DNA from: Plantago ovata
Taxonomy: Eukaryota > Streptophyta > Magnoliopsida > Lamiales > Plantaginaceae
Direction: 5' to 3'
NCBI GenBank assembly: GCA_028274465.1
Contig: CM051458.1
Coordinates: forward strand, 18,181,566-18,245,565
DNA: 64,000 nucleotides
Positions 55,706-64,000 of this stretch are shown here, piece by piece. The translations under genes and the position numbers were made by a program. Under the pieces are notes generated by a model, which had not been told where the DNA came from, did no database searches, and worked only from the letters and a program-made list of their open reading frames with translations. Each line of letters begins with the position of its first letter. Within the stretch, counting starts at the first letter, position 1.

Positions 55706-57854
55706 ATGCCACATACACGATCTAGAGGAACACCTCTTGCAGATTCAATTGCTGAGATCGACAGAGTCTACCACCAAAGAAGGCGACTACTTCAAAGGCG
55801 TGAACTAGAGGAAATAGAGGATACCGATTTCTCTGAATCTCTACACAGTCTTTACAAGGAAATCGACGGAATGGCAGAAGCTAGACCACTGAAAGCATGG
55901 GTTCAACCCTCCAGGGATCGTATGAGGGGGCCGACGATTGTTCTTTCGTCTGCAACTCGAGATCTGGAAATCAAGAACCACGCATTCCAACAACTTCAGA
56001 GGTTCTATGGCTTAGCAAGGGAAGATGTGATGGGGTACTTGCACGATATCGATGATTTCGTCAACCAACTCCCACGACCCGGAGCTGAAATAACAACCGA
56101 TGAGTTGAGGATGAAGGTTTTTGCTATGGGGCTTCGCGACAGAGCCAAGTCATAGTTGAGTTCTCTACCAGCAGGCTCGCTGGACACTTGGGAGAAGGTT
56201 TTTTCAGCTTTCATGGAAAAATACTTCCCCCGCACCTTGATTACCGCGCTAAAGGCGCAAATCACAGGATTCAAGCAGGACTATGATGAGACCATCTACA
56301 CCGCGTTTGAGAGATTCCAAGATCTCACGAACAAGTGCCCTCACCATGGTTTTGAGCTTTCTGACCTAGTCCAACACTTCTACAATGGACTAACCTTCGA
56401 GAACCAACAAGTGGTGGATTTCCAATGCCGAGGCAATATTTGGGATGAAACCGCAGAAGCCGTCTGGGCAGTTTCGAAAGGCTTGCTAAGGGTTCGCAGT
56501 TCAAGGACCCAAGAGCGATGGTTAGGAGACGTGGACCTGAGGCTCCACCGACTCAAGAAGCCCCTATGTATAGGGGGAATGAGGATCAATTCGAGTGCTT
56601 TACCAACGAATTGAAACAAGTCCTCAAGAGAGCCGCTGGAACAACTGTTTCGAACGAAGTTTTCCGAATATGCAAGAGCTATGGCCATGGGGCTCATATG
56701 TGTAGATCGGAGCTTGCGTATGATGATGGCAACTGGGCTCAAGGAGGCGAAGAGGAAGCCTTTGCTACAGAGTTTGGTACTCAAGAAGCTAGCTACGGAC
56801 AAGATGGTAGGAATCCTCGAGGTGGATTTTGGAGAAGAGGGTTCCGAAACAATCAAGGATATGCACCGGCTAGCCAAACTTATGGCCCTAACCAAGACCG
56901 TAGTAGGCTTAACTATGGTAACGACCACTACGAAAACCCACTCCGAAAGAGCCACCAAAGTCGAAGTCGGCTCAACTGATGGAGAACTTGCAAAAGATGG
57001 TTGATCACACCCAAAGTTTTCTCAAACGTTATGAAGAAGATTCTGAGAAGACTAGAGCGAGACTTGATAGATTGGAAGAGAGCACTAGGCTTGCCCATCA
57101 AAAGATGCAAGAGTTGATTGACCGAGGAGCAAGTAGGGAGCAAGGCAAGCTGCCTAGCAACACTGAGAAGTCGAATTCCATTACCTTGGCGGGTGATCTA
57201 CCTGTTGAAATCACCATTAAGAAAGTTACTAAGTGCGAGTGTTGCAAGGGGGAAGTACTCCCACAGGCTAAGGAAGAAGAGAAAGACCTTGGTTCTGACG
57301 AAAGTGAAGAGGAGCAAGAGGATCCCGAACCACTCCCTAAAAGTTTTGATGTTAAGGTCGGGATTGGTGAGTTTGAAGATGTCCGTGTCACACTAGACAC
57401 GGGATCCTACTCTAACGTGCTCCCTAGGAATGTGTTCGAGAAGAGTAGCATTGGAAAACTATCTGAGCATAAGGCTATTGTGCAACTGGCGGATGGATCC
57501 TTTGTGAGACCCGAGGGCGCTGTGAAAAATGTATTGGTCAAGATTGGTGAAGCTTCTGTATACACCAATTTTGTAGTTATGCCGGCGTCTACACCTGGGA
57601 CGGGGGATGTCATTCTCTTTGGGCGAACATTCTTGACTAAGCTACACTCTGTGATGGACATCTACCAAAGGACTTGCACTATTGAGGTGGATGGCAAGCG
57701 ACATGTGTTGCGAGCCATATCTGATCCGCCTAATACTTCTCACACTACTCACTACTGTGGTCTTGCAGCCTATGTTCTTTCTTATTCGCAGGTTCGTGGC
57801 ATGAGGAGGAGATCAATGAAGGGGAAGTCTAGTACCCTCAAGAAGAAGAGCTAG
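55706..57854 (+). pseudogene. gag-protease region of E6
   Basis: Start MPHTRSRGTPLADSIAEIDR, 145 bp after the LTR. Gag N-terminal helical region (RVYHQRRRLLQRRELEEIED), Retrotrans_gag core (FMEKYFPRTLITALKAQ, FKQDYDETIYTAFERFQDL), a knuckle region (CKSYGHGAHMC), Gly/Asn-rich stretch, coiled-coil linker (RYEEDSEKTRARLDRLEE), acidic stretch (LGSDESEEEQEDPEP) and aspartic protease (DTGSYSNVLPRNVFEKS, GDVILFGRTFLTKL). Ends KGKSSTLKKKS. Broken in about three places. Confidence 0.88.
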
Positions 57855-57897
57855 GCGCGGACAGGAGTCGAGTCAAAGACTTTAAATCATGGCGCTA

Positions 57898-57915
57898 TCC
57901 GGGAGGCAACCCGGA
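57898..57915 (+). other. post-gag-pro hairpin of E6
   Basis: TCCGGGAGGCAACCCGGA, 43 bp after the gag-pro stop and followed by a T-run (GTTTTTATC). Identical stem and loop in E1, E3 and E4. Confidence 0.65.
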
Positions 57916-58117
57916 GTTTTTATCGCTTTCTTTACCGCTTTATTGCATGCATTCATACTTGAACAATTTGCTTTCATATGTGAATTTGTTCGTCTCTGTG
58001 TCATATGTGCTTATGTTATGTTCGAGTGAGATTTTTCAAGTGTTTTATGAGAAAAAATGGTTTCAGGGATTAAAAACCACGTTTTTGCCGAAAAGATCGT
58101 CTTCCCGCATCAGGAAG

Positions 58118-58930
58118 TGGGGGCCGAATCGCCCCGCACGGGGCGACTCGCCCCACGGTCTCTGATGGATTAAAAACGCGGATCTCCCCCTTTTCTCCTC
58201 ATTTCTTCATATCTTCACCCCTCTTTCTCTCCAAAAACCGAATTTGGCGAAAATACCTTCAAATCTTCATAACTTCTTCATTTCTCCACCAAAGTTAGTG
58301 TTCTATAGCTTCAATCGAAGCCTATTACGTGATCTATCTTTACATCCGAACAGATTTCACCCTAGTGCATTCGATTTTCAGATCTGAGGTATCTTCTTAT
58401 GAATCCTAATTTTTCAAATTTGGGGGTTTTCAAATTGAGCTTTAATTTGGCTTTTATGATGTATGGGTAGGATGTTTATGTGATTAGAAGCATTATTTAC
58501 TATCAATTGCATGCTCAAATATGCTAGAATTGTTAATTGGGGAATTTTGCTTCTAGATGATATATCTTGTTAGACAATATATCTTTATCTTTGATTCCTT
58601 GCATATGATTGTGTTTATTGATGTAATGATGATGGATTTGATGGTAGAATGCATAATTGTTGAGTATGAGGATTTATGATGATAGAATTTTTCGCTTCTA
58701 TGGTATGAATTGAGCCTTGTTATTTAGGTTATTGGTTGTCTAGCAAGAGCATAATTTGATGTATTGCATGTAGTAGTTACATTGGTATGTTGCATGTTGA
58801 AGAAGCTAGGCTAGACATAAGGAATTTGGGGAGCTCGATTGTTGATTTTATCACTTGTGTGTTTCGTTCTTACATTAGCATATGCATGAGTCAGTTTTGT
58901 GTCATACGAGGTACTAACTGCTGTTTGTAG
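58118..58930 (+). promoter_or_regulatory. E6 internal palindromes, pyrimidine-rich leader and 542-nt intron
   Basis: Palindromes at about 58125-58157 (CGAATCGCCCCGCACGGGGC), then a C/T-rich leader (CCCCCTTTTCTCCTCATTTC) and a donor GAG|GTAT at 58389. The intron ends CTGTTTGTAG at 58930. The layout resembles a plant gene start with a 5' UTR intron. Promoter activity is inferred. Confidence 0.5.
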
Positions 58931-59730
58931 GAACCATGCCAAGGGAGAGGAGCGATCCCGTATGATTACTATGAAGTATTGGAGATGGATCGATTACAAC
59001 CATGTCAAGGAGAGTGATCTCGTTAGAGGTGCGTTCGAGCCACGGGCTCTTGCAACAACATCGCGGATTATCCAAGAGGAGGAGCTAGAGTACACCTGGA
59101 GTAAGGACTCCTATGCCTATTCATGCACCACCGAAGGGACAAAAACAATTATTACGTCAGCAATCTATGACAAGGACTGCAAAGTTCGAGTGAATAGAAA
59201 GGCACCGGGACGATCTTGCCACGACGGATTCGATCATGAGTCGACAGAGGCTAGAAGGTTCCGAAGCGCTAGCTTGGTTCAAAAACATAATGACATGGGT
59301 ACCCGGCCCCTCTTAGGGGTGCCCCTTGACTGCTTCTAAAGGGAGCATCATATAGACATCGGTCGTATCAACCGTAGAGAATGTGGTCGACATTGGAAAA
59401 AATGGTAGAAGACTTCTGAGTGTCCAAGCAGCTTACTGTAACCTCCTCGGGCTGTAAAACGTTGGAGAGGGAGGCTCTGATACCACTGCTCTTTCCCCTT
59501 CAACAGTTCACAGCCTATTGGAGGGCTACAGGATGGAGGATTCCATAACAGCGGCGGCTAGTCTTGAGGATTCTATTCAACAATGCAACTCTGCTGGTGA
59601 TGATGATGGTGACAGTAGTGACAATGAAGGCCATACGGACAATGATGATACCGATGGAGGAGTTGTTCCTATCCGGCTTATAAATGGAACTACCGCACCT
59701 ACCAGAAGACCTTATGATCATCTATAAAAC
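58931..59730 (+). pseudogene. unknown ORF2, type B module, of E6
   Basis: Follows the acceptor at 58930. The main coding stretch reads MKYWRWIDYNHVKESDLVRG, EEELEYTWSKDSYAYSCTTE and RRFRSASLVQKHNDMGTRPL to 59339. A second stretch, 59518-59727, is acidic (SAGDDDGDSSDNEGHTDNDD). Both parts match E1 with roughly three-quarters identity, so they were probably once under selection. No known domain, signal peptide or membrane segment. Its place matches the PF20167-like ORF of E3, but the protein is different. Broken in at least one place; the true start is uncertain. Confidence 0.5.
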
Positions 59731-59763
59731 TCCCAGAGCAGTCCCAATAACTCACAAACAGCA

Positions 59764-61273
59764 TACTCAGCCGACCGAGGCCAAACCATGCGGTAACATC
59801 TAGTATCACATCTTATTTCCTCATTTTCTTACTGCTAGGGACTAGCGTTAATTTCATGAGGGGGGATGGGATTTAAGTGATCTAGTGTTGTTAGTTTAGA
59901 GCTTGACATTGGTAGGATGAGTATAGTACCTTGCATGTTTTATCCGTCTGCATTTGCAGTTGCACGTTTACTGCTTTCTTAGTTTTTAGGTTGCCTTCAC
60001 TGTATTCATCCTAGGATAGTCTTGAATGTTTTATATGGAGTTTATTGCCGAATTTTTTGAACTTTTTTATTGGGTAAATTAACTAACTATGCCATTAATC
60101 ATATGCTTCATCTCTATGAATTTGTTTGAGGTTTTTCTCGCTTGGCTTGTCACATTTATGTAATCCACTTAGTTAAGCTTGGTAGTCTCGACATCACTTA
60201 GTGGTGTTTTCTCTACTGCGGTTCACGAAGGCCTTTATAATAGGATGATGCATGTTAGGGTCTTATGGTTGTTTTCCCGAGTAATTATGTACCTAAGAGG
60301 CAACAAGTCTTCACCATGCTTTGAGATTGCTAAATGCCTAGGAAGGAGGTAGTGTGAGGTTGTGTGATCCTTTGTTTATAACCTATTCTTCCGAATAGGT
60401 TTGGGGAGGGGGTTACACCATTATTAGACTTGTTTTCATTTTTCATTCTCGTAAATTTTATACTCCAACCTATTCTTTCAAATAGGTTTGGGGAAGTCGT
60501 TGTGAGTCATTTTGTTTCTCTTTTCGTTGTGCTAGTGCTGGCTAAAAAATCGAAAAAAAAAGAAAGAAAAATTCGAGGAAAAAAGAAAAAAAAGAAACTG
60601 GAAAGAAAAAAAGAAAAAAAGAAAAGACCCCAAAAGAGCAAAGAAGGGTCCAAAAAAAAGCCAAATAGCAGTTTAGCAAAGTGTTGTGTCTCATTTTCCA
60701 ATTCATGTAATGTTTGTAATCGTGTTGTAATTTTCTATTTTTTGTCTTTTGTTTTTGAGTGTCATCTGTTCTAGACCACCCTCGTCCTGCCATTCAGAAA
60801 GTGGTGAATATCTTAAGGCTTTGCTTGAGAGATGGGTAGAATAGGGGAGTGTTATCTTTTATAGGGAACCCTCCTTCGTTTGATGAGAGCCAGTATTGGT
60901 TCGACCTCTTTGAGGAAAAGTCTTAACTTGGTGAACAGCAGTAAGTCCTCAGTTTCATAGGCACGGGACAACCATTCGTATCTTAACATGTTTCGTTACG
61001 TCGTCATTGACTAGGTCCAGGTAGAGAATGTTACGAGAGACTATCTTGTCTTGACATAAGTGCTTATGTGGATGTGTATGAGTCAATCGAGGCATTCTTC
61101 AACCTATATTCATGTTTTGATTTATATGGTTTTTGTTCATATGTTTTTTGATAGATTCAGTAGATTAGTTCATTTTATTTGGCATGAGACTCCATTTTAT
61201 GTGTTGCATTATTTTTTGCATTTGAGTCTAGCTTAGTTGCTTGAGGGCAAGCAAAGGTTCGGTTTGGGGAGTT
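59764..61273 (+). other. E6 3' noncoding region with hairpin pair and polypurine tract
   Basis: Begins with the module boundary CTCAGCCGACCGAGGCCAAA. Hairpins lie at 60380-60401 (loop TTCC, 9-bp stem) and 60467-60488 (loop TTTC, one mismatch), each followed by TTTGGGGA. The purine tract 60545-60660 gives a lysine-rich frame. The TTGCTTGAGGGCAAGCAA hairpin is at 61237-61254 and the polypurine tract GGTTTGGGGAGTT at 61261-61273. No gene. Confidence 0.75.
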
Positions 61274-62600
61274 TGATGAATGTGTATTTTACACTTTCAT
61301 TCGAGTCTTTTTCACCTATTTTAGCTATCCTCTATGTTAATTTAGCTATATTTTAGTGCATTTTATTAGAATAGTGTCACGTTTCCCTTTAGTTTTTATT
61401 TTACAGGTTTTGGTTGAAAAATGATGTTTTCCGGGCAATTTTATTGAAGTTGACAAGGAATTGGTGTTCCAGAAGCCTAATTGGAGTATCTGAAGGTTTT
61501 CGGATAGGATTTGAAGTCTAGGGGTCGAATCTGGAGGTTAGAAGGCCACTAGAAGTCAGAAACCGAGTCCGAAAAGGGGAAGAAATCCAAAAACGCGTCG
61601 AAAATGCGCAAAATCCCGAATTTTACTCCCGGGCGAATCGCCCGGGACGTGGGACGAATCGCCCCACACCAGGCGACTCTCCCGGTGTGTGGGGCCCTTC
61701 GCCCCACACTAATTCGAAGCCTATATATAGTTGCTCAGTTTTTTTCCGTTTTTCATACTTTTCCAGACCTTCTCTCTCACCTTTCTCTGTAGTTTTAGGT
61801 AGAAACTTCCCAGAGCCTGTTCTGGGGGTTCATAGCTTAGGAGACACTTTTTCATAGCAGTTTGGAGCTTGTAAGATCGCGATTCTTCGAAGACTGACAA
61901 CCTTCGGTAACATTGTATCTTACAGTTTTTCTACTTATTTTTATATATCTTTCAACATGTTTTCTTCTATGATTTTTGTTGATTGCATGACAACTATGAG
62001 TAGCTAAAGTTATCGTTGGTGGTAGTATGTGAATTCTTAGCGAAGGGTTGATAATTATGCTAATGGCTATATCGCGCATTATACTCCGTGTTATTGCTTT
62101 ATTTCTTTGATCTTTCAAAATCTCTATCTTCGTATTGTTGATTAATTATTGCACACAATTGGAAAATTATTTGGTCTTCGACCTGTCTAGATTTATATCT
62201 TCGTAGTGTTGAATAATTACGGAACACAATTGGACAATTATTTGGTCTTCGACCTACCTATATCTATATCTTCGTAGTGTTTGATAATTACAACAGGATA
62301 ATTCATTGATCAAAGATCTCCATGCAAGACCGAGGAATTTATGCATGATTATTAACCCGTTATGCTTTGAAGGACCATACTATCACCAATCTCCATTATC
62401 TGTTACAAAACCCTTTGCTATACCGTCTGCTGTTTTTATATTCTTTAATTAAATTAGATAAAGCTAGTTATAGTCCTTATAGATCGACACTCGAGGTTAT
62501 TCTACTGATACACTACGGTTTTCGTTGTAGTTGTGAATTGCCTTTGGCTAAATAACAAATTTATTTGACTGCTTGGACCACGACATCCACGCGTTCGTCA
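61274..62600 (+). repeat. E6 3' LTR
   Basis: 1327 bp, same ends as the 5' LTR, followed by GTCTT. Palindromes at 61623-61707, TATA box at 61721-61730. Confidence 0.95.
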
Positions 62601-62605
62601 GTCTT

Positions 62606-64000
62606 GTTACTTTGAGTAGCAACAACGGGCTTTTCGGTCGTAGGAACTTGATTGCATTTTTCAGCAACCTTAGATTGACCAATCTGATAGAGTTCTGGTT
62701 GACCACTATCAGTTGCGTGTACAAAGGTAATTGGTGATTTGTCTTTACTCAAGATTATTACGTCATCACCTTCATACGTTGCTCCTAAACCTTCTTTCTG
62801 AGATGGATCTCTCAGATAAGAGTTTAGTTCAGTCAGCGTATTACTTGCATCAGCATAAGATTTGAAATTGATTTTCATCTTTTTCATTTCTTGTATTTTA
62901 GCAAGTAACTTTAGAATTGAGGACTGATACTCTTCCAATTCTATTGCCATTTGAGAATTCTTCTTTGTCGCTTCAACAATCTTCTTCTTGAGATGCAATA
63001 TTTCAGCATCCTTCTTTTCTGACTCTTCTTTCAACAAGACGTACTTTTCAGTAGTTTGCTTGGTCAGAGTTTCAACATTCTGTAGTTTCTCTTGCTGTTT
63101 GCTCAGAGTTTTCTCAAACCTTTCGATTTCTCCTTGAATTCTATCAAGGTCAATATCATCTTCACTTTTTGAGTCAGAGTCAGAGGTAGGACTGTTTACC
63201 TGACTGGCCATGAGGCAAAATTCGTAGTTTGACACGTCTGGATAAGCTTCCATAGCTATTCCACATACTTCCTTTCCAATCTCTACATCAAGAGTGGCTT
63301 CTTCTTCTTCAGTGTCTGAGCTCTCTACCTCACTGTCTTCAGAGCTAGTATCAATGCACAACGCATCGATTTTTGCTTGAAGCTTCTTCTTTTCTTCAGC
63401 AATAAAAGCCCTTTTGAACTTCTTCTTTCCAGCAGATTTACCTTTCAGCAAAGGACAATTTCCTTTGAAGTGTCCAGGCTTTTTGCAGTAAAAGCAAAGA
63501 TCATTGCCAACTGCTGGTTCTTCAGAGGAATTTGCTTGCTGATCCTGCTTGTTCAGCGAGCTAGCCTCATTCTTGTATTTATGGTAGGTTTTACCAAGAT
63601 GCTTTATCAACTTCTCTTTTGCTTTTCGCCTTTCAAGTTCCTTACTGATTTATTTCTTCATGTTTTTAACAACTAAAGCATTTTCATCAGCAGGCTCTTT
63701 ATCATTCCTCTTTTCAGAAGATGACGGCTTTGCAGCAAGAGCAATGTTTTGCGATTTTTCAGCAAACACATTTCGTTTTGCTTTGTCTCATAGTTGACAG
63801 TAGCAAGATGAGAGAACAACTCTGTAGGTGTGATATTCGACATTCCTTGATTATAGTAGAAATTCTGAGTGTGGATCCATTCTTGGTTCAGACTTCTAAT
63901 AATGGTTTTCACCTTCTCAGAATCTGAATAAAGATTTCCAACTCCTAAGGCAGCCATCTCACTTACTAGAGTTGTGAATCTGAAATCCAAGTCTTCTAGT
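62606..64000 (-). pseudogene. copia #2 gag region
   Basis: Zinc knuckle CFYCKKPGHFKGNC (complete C-x2-C-x4-H-x4-C), a basic stretch (KKFKRAFIAEEKKKLQAK), an acidic run (TSSEDSEVESSDTEEEE), the FCLMASQ motif and a coiled coil (GEIERFEKTLSKQQEKLQ), then a Lys-rich tail. The capsid-like part (DFRFTTLVSEMAALGVGNL) runs off the window. Better kept than copia #1 in this part; broken in about two places. Confidence 0.85.

Larger units (their letters stand above)
54234..62600 (+). mobile_element. Tat/Athila-like non-autonomous gypsy element E6 (complete ends)
   Basis: 8367 bp with two 1327-bp LTRs and GTCTT on both sides (54229-54233 and 62601-62605), inserted in copia #2; copia #1 carries the uninterrupted site at about 32147-32155. 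By hand alignment the LTRs differ at about 34 positions with no length change (2.6%), or about one million years at the commonly used 1.3e-8 substitutions per site per year. It contains gag-pro, hairpin, GC palindromes, leader intron, ORF2 type B, 3' hairpins and polypurine tract, but no reverse transcriptase, RNase H or integrase. This is the best-preserved member in the window, although its frames have about three or four breaks. Confidence 0.95.
53311..64000 (-). mobile_element. Sirevirus-like Ty1/copia element #2 (partial)
   Basis: Minus-strand copia copy at about 90% or better to copia #1, covering the protease start and gag. It is split by E6 (54234-62600). The left edge is cut at the LTR fragment, losing integrase and beyond; the right end runs off the window, so its LTR and primer site are not seen. 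Parts: 53311-54233 and 62601-64000. Broken in about three or four places. The TTGCTGA/TCAGCAA heptamer is again frequent. Confidence 0.85.

Overview
The window is plant nuclear DNA, most likely from a eudicot, and consists almost entirely of nested transposable elements. I found no host gene, tRNA, rRNA or CRISPR array. A plant source is indicated by a chromodomain Ty3/gypsy element, a Sirevirus-like Ty1/copia element, a CACTA (En/Spm) DNA transposon with a spliced transposase gene, and a Tat/Athila-like gypsy family primed by plant tRNA-Asp. The species cannot be told from the sequence.

Layout, left to right. Positions 1-11259 hold two minus-strand Tat/Athila-like copies (a fragment at 1-2070 and element E1 at 3149-11259) separated by an assembly gap. 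Positions 11260-15085 are the 3' half of a CACTA element, with a solo LTR (11321-12582, duplication ACCAC) inside it. The CACTA element sits in the reverse-transcriptase region of a minus-strand Sirevirus-like copia element (15086-15943, resuming at 24134-35701). A young plus-strand chromovirus of Reina type is inserted in that copia element (15944-21475 and again 24987-30518, duplication GTTTT). The block from CACTA through chromovirus to copia appears twice, on either side of a second gap. The copia 5' LTR ends at 35701. Next comes a plus-strand Tat-like element, E4, whose 5' LTR is split by minus-strand element E3 (35783-48671, duplication ATGAT); E3 contains the third gap and an internal duplicate. 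E4 continues to 52861, followed by an inverted LTR fragment to 53310. A second copia copy (53311 to the window end) is split by the plus-strand Tat-like element E6 (54234-62600, duplication GTCTT).

How the parts relate. The Tat-like family (E1, E3, E4, E6) is non-autonomous as seen here: each copy has gag and an aspartic protease, but none has reverse transcriptase, RNase H or integrase. Downstream of gag-pro lies an exchangeable module: a plant-transposon-protein-like ORF in E3, an unrelated unknown ORF in E1 and E6, and nothing in E4. The first two share the same leader, the same intron of about 540 nt and the same 3' boundary. GC-rich palindrome arrays lie before the LTR TATA box and again before this module. 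A pair of similar hairpins, each followed by a copy of the polypurine-tract sequence, is kept in the 3' noncoding region.

The strongest signal outside normal annotation is in the copia element: the heptamer TTGCTGA/TCAGCAA is scattered about 36 times through roughly 6 kb, in the LTR and in both permitted coding frames. The three 100-N gaps each lie between near-identical duplicated segments, so part of the apparent duplication may be an assembly artefact.
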